A stretch of 64,000 nucleotides of DNA, from the NCBI GenBank assembly GCA_033980235.1, contig CM067072.1, forward strand, positions 27,806,192-27,870,191. The letters run 5' to 3'. The stretch comes from Diadema setosum (lineage: Eukaryota; Echinodermata; Echinoidea; Diadematoida; Diadematidae). The notes under the pieces are model-generated. The model was not told the origin of the DNA, ran no database searches, and worked only from the letters and a program-made list of their open reading frames with translations. The translations under genes and the position numbers were made by a program. This document shows, piece after piece, positions 34,523 through 46,734 of this stretch (its first letter is position 1; every line of letters starts with the position of its first letter).

Positions 34523-36364
34523 TTAAATTGTATCAAATATGTACAGTCTATCTGGAGTGCAAAAAGCTATCTCACCACTCTCGAACTCTTGGAGATAGTA
34601 CCAACTTCTTTCTGACTTTTGTATTTTGAAATCGGTGAGGAGATTGCACACGTGCTCGAAATCTTTCGTGTATTGATCGATACTAACGAGACCGTCCTCC
34701 TCCTTCACCAAGGCTACAATGACCGAATCATCTCGACAAACAGCTGGGTAGGCAGACCTACTTTTCTTCTTCAAGATATTCCCCTTTTTCCCTATACCGT
34801 CACAACACACGACAGTCAAAAAATCTCTCAGTATCAGGTTCCCCGTGGTGTGAAAGGAGAACAATTGCCAAGGTGAATATCCATAACGCATTTCCCTGAC
34901 TGCATTACCACCCTGTGGGGTAAATACTTGGATCTTTTTGGGCTTACTATAACCCTTATAGATATTATCATCTCTATCCACAGTGAGGCCACCATGACCT
35001 GATCTATCGAAACTCATCGTCTCGAACGTGACGTCGAGCTTCTCCCATTGTGGAGTGAAGAGTGAAATCCCGTTGTTGGTATCATAAATAACACTTCGAC
35101 CATCAGACAGATGTCCAATGCCACTGACACTGACGCGTTTCAGCTGCGTCTCCTGTAATTCTCCTTCAGGGGAGAAGAGATGAATTCCATCCAAATAAGA
35201 TCCCACCGCCATCTTACCGTCTGGTGCAAGGGTCATACAGTTCATGCTGTTTTTGCTAGGGAGCTCTACGTCTGCTTTGACATCCCACGTGTAACCTTTC
35301 AGCTCTCCAAGTCGAAGTTCATTGACCCTCATGTGTTTACTGAAAGAAATGTTCTGAGCTCGGTCTGTCACACCTCTCGGTGTTTGGTCGTCAGGATCAT
35401 CTCGTCCAAGAAAATTATTTAAGTTCTCACACAGCGTGTCGTGTGCAAACAAGGCGTCTTTCTCTAGCGGTACCTTCATACCGTTTGTTACCAGCTCTTC
35501 CATAGTGTTCATGTAACGGATCGTTTGGCGACTCTCTTCCTCCATGAGTTTAAATTCCTTCTCGAAATTAGCAGACAATCGTTGCACTTGGCATTTTAGG
35601 GCTTCTCTTCTAGCAGACAACAGTTTTATGAATTCCTCGTACGTCTTGTCAATGTCATCATTGAGCTTTCCCAGTATTTGTGTTATTTCACTGCGCTGTG
35701 TCTCTATGAAATCGATATGATTTTGAATGGTTGTTTTCTTTAATTTTGCCCTTTCTTGTAACTCCCTGATGTTTTTCATCAATTTCTCCTCATGGATAGC
35801 TGCCTCTTCGATCTGATGCCCTGCCTGTAAGTGCCCTAGCATCCCGCATCTTAAGCAGACGTACTCCCGACATCCGGTACAGAAACACTCCTCATCATCG
35901 TTAGGATGTTTCGTGCATTTCCGTCTCCTCTTTAGTGGAACTTTTCCCGAGAGCACCTCGCTCATGGGCACCTTTTCGTGGTTGGAGAACGGTGTCCAAG
36001 AAGAATGGTCTGTCTCACACGATTTGCACATATATTTCCCACAGTCCTGACAGTAGGACACGGCTGGTGACTTTTCGTCCATCTCACAAGCTGTGCATGT
36101 TGGACTCGTGGTTTTCACTTCGTCCACCATAGAACTCAGGGGTAAGTTTGTCTGTAACTTACTCACATCTCCACTGGGTAGGGGCGTTTCTTTCCTGCAT
36201 ATAGGACATGTTATGCTTTGTTTGGCGGGCTGAGCTTGAAAGATGCGTTGCAGACAGTCTTTGCAGAAGATGTGAGAACACGTCAGTGATCTAGGTTGGT
36301 TGAAAAGTGTCAGACAGATGGGACACTCCAAATTCTGACTGCTGATTTGATGAAACGTTGCCAT
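34523..36364 (-). CDS. TRIM-type RING E3 ubiquitin ligase, copy B
   Basis: 613 residues starting at MATFHQISSQN. The longer frame upward (MLQSQRDT) crosses an acceptor, TTTTGCTTCAG ending at 36380, and is not coding. RING ligands C14 to C56, B-box 1 ligands C90 to H129, and a complete B-box 2 (C150, H153, C162, C165, C170, C173, H178, H183) are all present. A coiled coil follows, then a propeller-like tail with LAPDGKMAVGS and GGLTVDRDDNIYKGYSKP. It ends YIFDTI and TAA. Length and order fit a TRIM ubiquitin ligase of the NHL-like class, acting in the cytosol. It aligns end to end with copies A and C. The frame is intact, so it is probably functional; its substrate is unknown. Confidence 0.94.
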   Translation of the reverse strand: MATFHQISSQNLECPICLTLFNQPRSLTCSHIFCKDCLQRIFQAQPAKQSITCPICRKETPLPSGDVSKLQTNLPLSSMVDEVKTTSPTCTACEMDEKSPAVSYCQDCGKYMCKSCETDHSSWTPFSNHEKVPMSEVLSGKVPLKRRRKCTKHPNDDEECFCTGCREYVCLRCGMLGHLQAGHQIEEAAIHEEKLMKNIRELQERAKLKKTTIQNHIDFIETQRSEITQILGKLNDDIDKTYEEFIKLLSARREALKCQVQRLSANFEKEFKLMEEESRQTIRYMNTMEELVTNGMKVPLEKDALFAHDTLCENLNNFLGRDDPDDQTPRGVTDRAQNISFSKHMRVNELRLGELKGYTWDVKADVELPSKNSMNCMTLAPDGKMAVGSYLDGIHLFSPEGELQETQLKRVSVSGIGHLSDGRSVIYDTNNGISLFTPQWEKLDVTFETMSFDRSGHGGLTVDRDDNIYKGYSKPKKIQVFTPQGGNAVREMRYGYSPWQLFSFHTTGNLILRDFLTVVCCDGIGKKGNILKKKSRSAYPAVCRDDSVIVALVKEEDGLVSIDQYTKDFEHVCNLLTDFKIQKSERSWYYLQEFESGEIAFCTPDRLYIFDTI

Positions 36365-37636
36365 GGTGTCTCTCTGTGACTGAAGCAAAAGAAAAATATA
36401 GCGGCAAACCCATCAACAAGTAGCCGACTTAATAGCTGCATACACGAAGTTAGCATTTACCAAGTAAAAGAGGAGAAGTTCGTGCCAAATTTGGTGTGAG
36501 GATTCATGCGTCCTAAAATCGAACGAAGTAATGAGCCAAAATTTAACAGATATGTGTGAATTTATTTTTTCATATTAGCCAAGTGTGCTTTATAATCCGG
36601 CTCAATAAAACTGATCGATTGATTTGTAGTGGTTTATTTGACTGGAGGAGTTGTGTGGCATAGATATAGACATAGACATAGGATGGTGCAACTTAGAAAG
36701 AAAGCAAATATTACTTTTTGATACCCTCATTGAGTATTAGTCAAACAAGGAAGAGTTGCATTCCGATGCACTTACAAAAATATGGGAGATTTGAGCAGGT
36801 AATGGCAACATTACTCTTCTAATCGTGACCCTCTACAGTTTTAGTATACAGTGAATGTCGACCAGCGAAATGTACGAAAGGTTGTCATGTGAAGAGATTA
36901 TGAATGAAAATTTGTGAGAAATAAGAGATATTAACATTTAGTAAACGTGTGTCTGTTTGGCTGTTTTGTATGTCATGTAGCAAGGTGTTCTTCAATAACC
37001 ATATAAAATATCTACTACATCCTTCGGAGATTATCTTCGATTTTTTTTTCTAAGTAATTTCCAGTGGCTTCCATTTCCTTGAGAGACAAGATCTTTACCC
37101 TTTTTACCTCATTCGTCAAAAGCAGAGTAAAGCTCAAAGACAATATTTTCTCGGTATACTACCTTACCAAACGTTATCACCATGAACAAACAAAACCAGT
37201 AGCAGTGTTTTTTTGTTTTTGTTTTTTTTTTTTTAGGAAAACACAACCTCCGATGTTAAAGAATTTCTATCGAAATGGTGCAAGAAAGTAATGAATAAAA
37301 GTAAATGAGCAAAGAAGGACCGACCAGACCTCTCAGAGTCTCCGATGAAATTTCAAGGTTTATTGATTTATGAAATGAATAGCTTCCAGGGAAATGCCCT
37401 TGCAGACTATGGGAAAGATCTGGATGCCATAATCAATTTCCTTCCTTCATCCCTTTCAAGCCAAAAAATTATTCTCTACATATCCCAATCTCAATTTCAA
37501 CATTCAGTGCCATCTTGTGAAAACTTTGATGGGATCTTTTCATTGCTAAATACGTTCAGGAAACCACCCATTTCATTGTTAATAAATTACTTTAACCTCA
37601 ATTTTGGACGACACCCCCCCCCCCAAAAAAAAAAAG

Positions 37637-37662
37637 CACACACACACACACACACACACACC
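37637..37662. repeat. (AC)n microsatellite
   Basis: Short AC run preceded by C and A homopolymers. Confidence 0.9.
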
Positions 37663-37895
37663 GAAACAAGTAAACGGCGGAAAATCAAACAAATACTGGA
37701 CATAAAAAAGAAAAACAACTGTGACAGGGCATCAAACACTCCGATGGTTTCTTCCAACAAACCTCCTTGCTGATCTCTCTGAAGAGAATGTTAGATTTTT
37801 ATTGTTTAAGTCATATCATCTGAAAGTCGACCTAGCTGTCATATGTAAAGAGAGGCTCCACTGCGTCAATAACAATTGAGGGAAGGGACTCAATA

Positions 37896-38169
37896 GGCCC
37901 GAATTCACGAAGGTGGTACAAAAATGAAACCATGGTTTAAACCATGGAGCGCCACTTAAGTGTCGCATGGAATATTTCGTTACGAGATGGGTCATTTCGT
38001 CAACAAAATTATCATTTCGTGGACGAAATGTTCATTTAGTAACAAAATGTTGTCATTTCGTTACAAAATAATCATTTCATCGACAAAATGACTGATTTCG
38101 TAACGAAATATTCCATGCGACACTTGGCGCTCCATGGTTTCATTTGTACCACCATCGTGAATTTGGGCC
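37896..38169. mobile_element. ATTTCGT-motif foldback element, complete
   Basis: Ends GGCCCGAATTCACGAAGGTG and inverted GGCCCAAATTCACGATGGTG. Next to them lie inverted AAACCATGGAGCGCCA blocks and TGTCGCATGGAATATTTCGT. The core is about six repeats of TCATTTCGTNNACGAAATG. No coding content. A truncated relative lies in unit A at a different place, so the two inserted independently. Confidence 0.8.
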
Positions 38170-38694
38170 AATGTTTCTATCATGTCAATACATCTTCTAT
38201 ATGTGGACCAATTAGCACGCACCATAACGCAAGCACTCTATGAGCAGACACTGTATGATCGAGTTCCAAATATTTTAGGGACCTCACTCGTGTGCTTCGT
38301 TTGTTAAAATTATGAGTACAAACTGATTGATGAGGCCACCCTTAAAACATTAAAAAGGGAAGTACTATAAAGAAGTCTAAACTGTGACAAGTTCTAATCA
38401 TGTCTCCTAATCTCTCTACCTCTCACCACTTTTCATTAAAAATGTGGGATAAAATTGCTAGACGTGGATATAATTTCACTCCGAGACAATAATTGAAACA
38501 ACATTATCATAACAGGCTATGCCATACACTGCAGCTTACCTGTTTGGCGTATTGGTAAACATAACAAATCCAGTAAAATCATAACAGAAATGTTAACCAG
38601 TACATTATATTTTTAGGAATATTGCAGTATTTGTAAAGCTATAACTGTCATGCACAAGTAACATGCTTGTGTGAGTATTGTTTCGTATGCTTAC

Positions 38695-38800
38695 CAAGTC
38701 CGCCGTACTTCCGGGTTCAATATTGCTGATTTTTGTCTAGCTCCAAAGTACATCCAGAAATGGGTTCACAATCTCTTTTTTCTGTTCAACCAGTAGGAAG
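38695..38800 (-). other. Predicted non-coding exon 1 of TRIM copy B
   Basis: Ends ...CGGAAGTACGGCGGACTTG|GTAAGC, matching copies A and C. The start is not determined. A YY1-like CAAAATGGCCG (38901) and CGGGTTTTCCCC (38999) lie above it. Confidence 0.5.
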
Positions 38801-39103
38801 GTGCGAATACCTATTAGACTGAACGTGGTCTAACTTTTAAGATCCCAACAAACTATCAAGAGTTTGTTTACAAACAGAGAGATGCACTATGTAGCCCTAA
38901 CAAAATGGCCGACTATCTAGGAATGTACACGTATATCACGCGAATATCTGTATTCTTCGTGACCTCTTGACTTTGACACATTTATAATTCCATAGAAGCG
39001 GGTTTTCCCCACATTTTGCGTTTTAATTGAAAATCACAGTGCACAATGAAATTTAGCCTTACAGTGTGTTGTTCGTGCAACATTGAGCTCAGATGGATAT
39101 TAT

Positions 39104-39517
39104 CTACCAATGTCCTTACTTGTAGTAGGTTATATTGCTGCAACATGTAACCTTTCTGTATTTGATTTAGTGACACTTATTTAATTGGATTTTTTTGTTT
39201 TGTTTGTCTTAATCGGTTCCCCCAGTTATAGTTCTTAAAAAACATCTGCATTTTAAACCTCCCCTAATCTGATTTATCACGGGACCTGCGGCTGTACAAG
39301 CTAATGCTTTTACGCAGGCCCCATCATATTTTTCGCATCATGACCACAGTTCAATTCGCATGTATACAGACCTTGTGTTTATACCAAATCAAACTTTTGT
39401 ACATTCCGATGAAGTCTCATCTAAATTATGTCTTGTATAATTTTCGTATGTACATACTTTATTGTGATATATGTGAGAAATATGAAAATAAATTGAAATG
39501 AAATGAAATGAAATGAA
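39104..39517 (+). mobile_element. 414-bp LINE 3' fragment with (GAAAT)n tail
   Basis: LINE 3' UTR (CACGGGACCTGCGGCTG, GCAGGCCCCATCAT) ending AAATAAATTGAAATGAAATG. ATTAT lies on both sides (39099 and 39518). Unit A has the uninterrupted site GAGCATTATTCTCTC, so this is an insertion with a 5-bp target duplication. Confidence 0.75.
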
Positions 39518-40008
39518 ATTATTCTCTCAAAGAGGAACATATCAACAAGCTTAATGACATCATGTTAAAGGGTCACTTCGACGATACTGTGAGGAAAATT
39601 TTAGATGGCTAGGTAATAATTTCTAAAATAATGTAATGTATCATTTTGTTGTTTGGTATTAGAATAAAGTATGTGTGCTCTTATGGAATTCACATATTCT
39701 GATGCTATGGAGGAAACTAAACCCTATTACTGTTTGTTTATAGGTATGTAATTATTCAATTCCACTCAATACCGTATGGTGTGAACGGGGACATCGGAAC
39801 GTTCTGTGTGAAGGGGGATGCGGGTGAAAATATATAGTGGATAATATTGCTTGTGGTCTTAAGGCAGGCATAATTACCTCCGCCTGTTTCATGCACCATT
39901 GCAATCAGGTAAAAGTATAGAAGTATTTCAGATCGAGCCGCGATAAAGGATTTTGGGTCAAAATGAATAGCTAGACTTCATTTAGACTGTACTCCATTAC
40001 ATATCTTC

Positions 40009-40105
40009 ATTTCATTTTTCATTTCATTTTATTTGATTTCCGACAAAAATATACAATACAACATGGCATTTGCATATACAATGGAAAAAAAATAAGTATA
40101 TCCAA
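40009..40105 (-). mobile_element. Possible LINE tail (minus)
   Basis: TTTCATTTCATTTTATTTGA opening, then ATACAATACAACATGGC. It is absent from the matching place in unit A and is probably a short LINE 3' end on the minus strand. Confidence 0.35.
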
Positions 40106-41088
40106 CTTGGGACTTTGTCATATGAAATCCTCTGAAGCTCTCCACAAACTTACTTATATTACCTTAACTTTAACTTACCTTTCTGTCCAGAGTGCATTTT
40201 TGATATCCCTGCAATTATTTTTGTCTAATACAATTTACTAGGTAAATTGTGTATAAATGTCCCTACAATAATCTCAATAGCCAGTTGCAGCTGTGTTTTG
40301 AGAGGAATGCGTAAGAAATCAAATGAACTTAATCAGATGGTGTGTCTATTTTGTGCGAACGTGTGTGCGCATATATGCCTGTGCGAAAGAGTGAGTGAAA
40401 GTGGCAAGAGCGAAGGAGTGTTTATGATTAACAGTAATAATGTGTCTTTGTGGATAGTTATTGGCATGATAATAAGTGCGACATGCTTGGATTTTTTTTT
40501 TTTTTTGGGGGGGGGGAATTTGTCCCAAAGAGAATTTCATTGTGTCTTTAATTATCTGCTATCATGAAAGTAACATGCCATTAACAAAAACTAAGCCAAT
40601 TTTCCACTTAGATTATCTATTATAACTGATATTATTCTTTGCAAGTAAAAATAATTGGCAATCATCATTTTCATGCTTCCAGTTATCCTTCCTGCTTACT
40701 GAATTCTATAATATAAAGTTATTCTCTTTGACATATTATGTCAAAGAGAATAACTTTTAAAAAGTCATCGTAAAAGTGGGCTTGTATAGACCAACCTCGC
40801 ACCCGCCTGCATATGAAGCTCGATCCCCTGTCTACCTCCTTTGTGTATGTGTTCCAGGGAGTGTCAAAACTTGAACCAGGATGCATCACGAGGACATTTG
40901 AATTTAAGCCGGCCATACATCCTCAGATGGGAGGAGAAACGTCACACTTCCCCTAATGTTCAAGAAAACGTAGCGATTACAATGACCGCCGTTGATACGG
41001 AATGATTTGCATGAAGAATATGAGGGGAAAATAAGTTCTGAAGAAATTCGGCAGTTTTCTTCTCTGTTCCCGGTTGCATGATGACTTA

Positions 41089-42265
41089 TACCCCCGTCAC
41101 ACTAGAGGCGGAATGAGCCGGAATGCCGTTGGAATGAAAGTTCTTCCTACATTCCTGCATATTCGAAGTGCATTCTAAAAATTCTGACTACATTCTGAGC
41201 GCTCTCCAAACATTCGGGCCCATTCTTGTGGCCAGCCCGAATGTTTTACCCATGCTTAAAACATTCGAGGAGCATTCGAAGTGGAGAAATATCGGTCTGC
41301 ATTCGAAGGGCATTCTAATTGGACTCTGATTGCATTCTAAATATTCCTACGACATTCGTAATATTCCTACGGCCTTCTAACAGCATTTGAAACAATCTGA
41401 CCTTATTTGAGGGAGAATCGGAACGGTGTTGCACCTCAAATTCTGCCAAAATATCTCAAATGCTCAAATACTCATTCAATTACCCCTAGTTAAATACTGG
41501 TTAGTGAAAAGTTTAGAGTAAAGATTAGAGTTAAGGTGAGGTTTGGAGTTAGTGTTTGGGTTAGGGTTAGGATTAGGTTCAGGATTAGGTTCAGGGTTAG
41601 GGTCACGGGAAGGGTCTGGGGTAATTGCCCAGGGGGTAATAGGCCTAGACACTCTCTTTCAAGGAGGTCTTGCTGGAGGACAGCAATCTGTTGCAAAGCA
41701 ACATGGTCCAAGGATGCTCGGGTTGAGACTGGTGAAAATCACCATTTTATACACTATAGGAGACCATACCGGCGGCATTCTTGACACACACGGGACATTC
41801 GTGCTGCATTCTAAGTACTTTCTAAGTGTATTATAATTTTTCGGGCTGCAATCTGTTTGAATTCGTGAACATTCAAAGTATATTTGGTAGCCATTCTGGG
41901 AACGTTCTGACCGCATTCGAGATGAGTTTGTACTGCATTCGAGGCGCTTTCCGACCATCAGACTTCGGGCAGCAATCGAACCGCATTCGAAGTGCTTTCT
42001 AAAAGTTCTGACCGCATTCTAACAGCATTCTGAATATTCCTACAGCGTTCCAAGTGCATTCGAGCAGCATTCGAGAGCTAATTCATTCGGAATGTGCAAG
42101 AATGATTCGAGAAGATTTCGAAGTGCATTCCAAGTATTCGAACAGCATTTCTTACCAAGCAGTTAGAATTTGAATTTTTCTCCCGAATGTGGCGCGAATT
42201 TTGAAAATTTCGGCTGGTTCTGCTTGATTCGTGGCGATTCCGGATTTATAGTGTGACGGGGGTAT
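41089..42265. mobile_element. CCCCCGTCACACTA TIR element built of CATTC motifs
   Basis: Ends TACCCCCGTCACACTA and its exact inverse, with TA at both edges. The interior is dozens of degenerate copies of CATTCNNANNNCATTC in either orientation. A segment with degenerate TTAGGG (41560-41615) lies inside. No transposase. It sits between units B and C. Confidence 0.75.
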
Positions 42266-42468
42266 TATTTAGCATTGAAGAGTCCAACGACGGAGAAAGA
42301 GTTACTTTGCCTGATTTTTTTTATTTTCCCCTTGCCCCCCCCCCCCCTCATTTTGATCGGACATACTGCCTCAAGCATATATTTTAGATCGAATCATGCA
42401 CACATGCATTTATATTGCTCTTGCCTGTACCCTACACCATAATTGATAACTAAAATTAAATCAACATA

Positions 42469-42951
42469 TACCCTCTTCAGTAACCCTCTTGGCTCGGACC
42501 AGAAACGGACCAGGAGCAAGTCGAAAATTTTGAGTTTTTATGAATGGGTGGGGGCCAAAGTGGCCCGCGCCAGGTGCGGACTATTTTGGCGCTGCTGCAG
42601 CTAGCACCAGGCGCGGGCCTGGCGCTGATCGAAGAGTAAGGGTTTATGAACGATAGCAGCGCCAAGCGCTGGCCAAAATTTCTTTCACGGTCAAGGGTCA
42701 CAGGTTACGCTGCCCAGCTCATTAGCGCGCGGCACGCACTTCAAATATCGCCCGAAAATGCACTTCCGCTCTGTTCATGACGTGTTCAGTTACCATGGCA
42801 GTTATCCATTACATGACCGAGTTTATGAATGGGTCATCGTAAAAGTAGCGCGGCTCTGCTATGGTTACTGAACGCAATGCTTACTGCTTGGAGCGGGCTA
42901 ATTTAGAGGACGAGGAGTGGGCCAAAAATGCATGACTTACTGAAAGCGGTA
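42469..42951. mobile_element. TACCSCTTYCAGTAA foldback element
   Basis: Left TACCCTCTTCAGTAA, inverted right TACCGCTTTCAGTAA. The interior repeats TTTATGAATGGGT and GGCGCTG/CAGCGCC motifs in both orientations. GC-rich, non-coding. Confidence 0.45.
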
Positions 42952-43213
42952 TTAAAGGGTTGTGTCCATGTAGAGACTTGTCTCCAGGTCGCTGTTTTAG
43001 AGATCAGCGTTTACAATCCACTTCAAGAATGGAGTTAATGGCGGGCCATACAAGCCATTTACATGAGAGGTAGTCCTCCCATTCACTTCTCTACTTCGAA
43101 CAAATCAAATCAGCAGGGGAATTATATCACTTGTCCTGTTTATACTTTACGCGTGCGCGCATGTGATGCGATTGTCCAAGGAGTCGTTCTCCCCACTCAA
43201 CTAGAAATGAGGA

Positions 43214-43247
43214 TGTGTGTGTGTGCGTGTGTGTGTGTGTTTGTGTG
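43214..43247. repeat. (GT)n microsatellite
   Basis: GT run with a few C and T interruptions. Confidence 0.9.
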
Positions 43248-44344
43248 TAATTCAGTGGATCGTAAACTCGGACGATCGTCATCCCTAATGGTGCGTCATT
43301 GCGTAACTCTTCCGAACGAACGAAATTTGTGCATGCAATTGCGCAATGACAGACTACAGTGCTATCCATAAACTAGTTAGGGCATTTTAGAAAATCTCTG
43401 GACCATCTGTGAAAAAATTGCTTACCAATAGCTTTCTTCACCAGTGTGTTCATAAAGGTGTCTACTAACACCTCTTAATTAGTTTTAACCCAAATCCTTG
43501 TGGAAAATTCAGGAGAGCCAATCAAATTTGGGCATCCGGAGGGGGGTGGGGCAAAAATGGAAAAATATTTTTTTCCCAATATAGGCATGTGAGATGTCTA
43601 ACTAGGGGTTTCTGGGGGTGCTGAATTGATTCCAACCATTAGTTTTGAGTAAAAACTACTATTTGACAGTAAAATAGACCACGCCTCCTTTTTGCCCCAT
43701 CCGAAATAGGCCCTACGTAAATATTGGTATTTTTATACATATCTCATTGTGTTTTAAGGGTGCACTGAAAACATTTATGTGCGATTGGAAGTAGTCGTTC
43801 TCATTTCTCTTATATCCATTACACCAAATATAATCCTATTATTTCACTTGTTAAATGTTTGATTCTCAATAAGTTCGAACCAACATCCATGTGGAAAATT
43901 TTTTTTTTTTTTTGGGGGGGGGGGACAGATAAACCTAGGCAACAGAGGGGGGGTCAAACAATGGAATTTTTTTCAGTATTAGCATGTGAGATGTCTAATT
44001 AGCGGATTCTGGGGGTGCTGAATGGATTCTAAACATTAGTTTTGAGTAAAAACTACTACCTGACCATTAAAATAGGCCACGCCTACTTTTTGCACCCGCC
44101 GAATCATGTATTATTGATATTTTATACATATTTTAATGAGTTTATAATTATAGTGAGTTCTTTAGAATGCTGAATTGATGTCTATCATTGAATTTGAGCT
44201 ATATCCACTCTAAAAACAGTGAGCAAAAACACTGCAACATAAGTGCGCAATTGGAAGTAGTCGTTCCCACTTCTCTTACTTCCATTATGCACCATTATAA
44301 TCCAACAGAAATGTATCTCAATATTAAAACCTTGGTACTTTACC

Positions 44345-45633
44345 CTACTCCCCGACATCTCCCTCACTGCTCTCATCAGCTGTTTGGTTGATATTCTGGC
44401 AAGAGTTACCACGACATTTGCCGCAAGCAGAAATACACTTGACTACTTGCTTTTTACAACAGCACCTAAGTGTGCTACAGTCCCCTCACAGTTGCAGCTG
44501 ACAAACTTCAAAAGATAGTCCTTTGCGATGGGGTCTGTTGAAGGGACCGGTGCGTAACCTTGGTCACTGAGCTTCCATCCGTACTCCAAGATATCCAATG
44601 GTGGAGTTTGCAACATTAGCCAATCTCTGGTTTGGAGATAAGCTCGTAGAATATGCTGCGTTGCAGCTTCTGTTGTCAGGGGCAGTTTCTCAGGTTTAAT
44701 GCTCCCAGCAGCAGCCCACTTGCTGAAGATGTCAAATGTCAAGTCTCCCAATTCTTTGGGTGGTTTTCCATGGAACATGAACTTAAATAATTCACAGCCA
44801 ACTTTAATGATATCATCTTTCCTGGCTCGGATGTCCAGAAACACATCCATGGCCCTTTCCGCCTTGTCAGTCTCGCAGAGCTTGTTTACCAAAGTTGATT
44901 TGCTGAACCCACAAATCGCTGACCGTCTGTATCGCAGCTGGAGAAGCTGTGCAAGAAGATCAAATACTTCCGGTAACTCTCTTGGAGGGCCTCCCTGATG
45001 TTTGCGATATCATAAGATGTTTCTTTGGCTGTTGTGAGGAAGATGGGGTGGTTTGCAGCATGATGAATCAGCAAAACCATGATGTCGGTGTCCTCAACCC
45101 TCACCTCAACAGGAGAATCTTTTGCCTCATCTAGAGCTGCCCGGACTATAGCAGTGTCTGCATCATCGTGGCATTGCTGTATACTGATCCCATTTCTACT
45201 GAATGTCTCAGCAAGCAGCAGAATGAGCTGGGCCTTGTTGCTCTAAATTGTTGTCGAGGAACTTTTCTCTTGGAACGAGGCTTTTGATGTCTGGGCGAAT
45301 CAGAATGTCGCATCATGCATTCTTTGTTTGTCTCAGGTGACCATGGTCCTTAGTGGAGCTGCCGTATCCATCAAAGACCACAGTGATTTTGAGAAACTGG
45401 CTCCCCATGGACTTCACAAACTTTAGGTAGCTCTCGACAATGCCCTTCCAGGTGAGGTTAGCCTCCCACTTGAAGTTGTGCATGCGGAGCCACCCACCAT
45501 TAATCACCAGACTCGTGCAGGGGGTTTGTTCTACGGGTTCCACAAATGCCTTCAGAAATCTTGCAAGGGCAGACTTGTCTGGCTTTCGCAACTTCTGGTC
45601 TTTGTCAAATAGATACATTGGTGTTGGCGTCAA
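44345..45633 (-). pseudogene. PIN/FEN-like invertebrate family protein, left copy
   Basis: Three minus-strand frames join in order. The first has MYLFDKDQKLRKPDKSALA, LVINGGWLRMHNFKWEANL and ITVVFDGYGSSTKDHGHLR. The second has VEDTDIMVLLIHHAANH and FLHSFSSCDTDGQRF. The third has KSTLVNKLCETDKAERAMD and DWLMLQTPPLDILEYGWKL, then a cysteine-rich end (FVSCNCEG...VKCISACGKCRGNSCQN) and a stop at 44345. The VFDGY, EDTD and HSFxxCDT motifs match, from memory, a large uncharacterised marine-invertebrate family that I take to have a PIN/FEN nuclease-like fold. Frameshifts near 45315, 44890 and 44450 make it a pseudogene. Its repeat setting suggests a mobile origin. Confidence 0.65.
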
Positions 45634-45933
45634 CTCAAATCACAGAGCTTCTTTGGTCTTGACTTCACGCTCGCTGATGATGATTAGACTGTTGAAGAGC
45701 TTGAGCGAGTCAATATAACCAGCTTCTTTCAATTGACTTTGGGTCCACTTCTGAGGCTAATGACTTCACCTTGTGCTAAGTTTCCATTGAATCAAGAACC
45801 GTTCGTCCATTCATCTTGGCCTGCGTGGCTCTGCCAACCTCCTCTGCCTGATCAGCGTTGACTGGGCCCTCTGGAGTTCTGCTGAAGTGCTAGCCAAGAT
45901 GAATGGACGAACGGTTCTGGATTTGAGTTGACG

Positions 45934-46734
45934 CCAACACCAATGTCTCTATTTAACAAAGACCATTAGTTGCGAAAGCCAGACAAGGTTGCCCTTGCAA
46001 GATTTCTGAAGGTATTTGTCGAACCCATTGAATAAACCCCCTGCACGAGTCTGGTGATTGATGGCGGGTGGCTCTTGCACAACGTCAAGTGGGAGGCTAA
46101 CCTCACCTGGAAGGACATTGCCAAGAGCTACCTCTAGTTTGTGAAGTCCATGGGGAGCCAGTTTCTCCAAATCACTGTGGTCTTTGATGGATACGGCAGC
46201 TCCACTAAGGACCATGATCACCTGAGACGAACAAAGAATGCATGCTGCGACATTTTGATTCGCCCAGACATCAAAAGCCTCGTTCCAAGAGAAAAGTTCC
46301 AAATCAACTTTGGTAAACAAGCTCTGCGAGACTGACAAGGCGGAAAAGGTTTCTGGACATCATGTTCCATGGAAAACCACCCAAAGACTTGGGAGACTTG
46401 ACATTTGACATCTTTAGCAAGTGGGCTGCTGCTGGGAGCATTAAACCTGAGAAACTGCCCCTGACAACAGAAGCTGCAACGCAGCATATTCTACGAGCTT
46501 ATCTCCAAACCAGAGATTGGCTAATGTTGCAAACTCCATCGTTTGATGTCTTGGAGTACGGATGGAAGCTCGGTGACCAACTGCAACTGTGATGGGACTG
46601 CAGCACACTTAGATGCTGTTGAAAAAAAGTAAAGAGTCAAGTATTTTTCTGCTTGCGGCAAATGTCATGGTAACTCTTGCCAGAATATCAACCAAACAGC
46701 TGATGAGAGCAGTGAGGGAGATGTCGGGGAGTAG
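45934..46734 (+). pseudogene. PIN/FEN-like invertebrate family protein, right copy
   Basis: Inverted, more decayed copy of the gene at 44345-45633. The N-terminal block is recognisable only across several stops and frameshifts. The central part with the EDTD and CDT motifs is deleted: AGAAAAGTTCC joins directly to AAATCAACTTTGG near 46297. The later part is well kept (FMFHGKPPKDLGDLTFDIFS and following, 46362-46592). The cysteine-rich end stops at 46732-46734. The 3' flanks of both copies pair for about 900 bp, so the whole gene plus flank was duplicated. Confidence 0.6.

Larger units (their letters stand above)
36380..38694 (-). other. 5'-UTR intron of TRIM copy B
   Basis: Donor GTAAGC at 38694, acceptor CTTCAG ending at 36380. 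It aligns in blocks with the introns of A and C (GCTCAAT...GCTGAT, AAGGTG, CAGGGAAATGC). It carries an (AC)n run at 37637-37662 and a foldback element at 37896-38169. Confidence 0.6.
27760..41040. repeat. Duplicated unit B (TRIM-bearing, direct repeat)
   Basis: Second direct copy. It opens with TTGACTTGG...GACTTCATGAG and ACAATGTGTAACGACATGG (matching 13580 and 48290). It then carries a large block of foreign repeats (about 29130-33500), the TRIM exon 34523-36364, the exon-1 donor at 38695 and the upstream flank to about 41.0 kb. Confidence 0.75.

Noticed and set aside
41540..41640. Telomere-like TTAGGG repeats, also at 33905-33970
   Set aside because: Degenerate and short, and at 41.5 kb inside a transposon; no evidence of a chromosome end or fusion.
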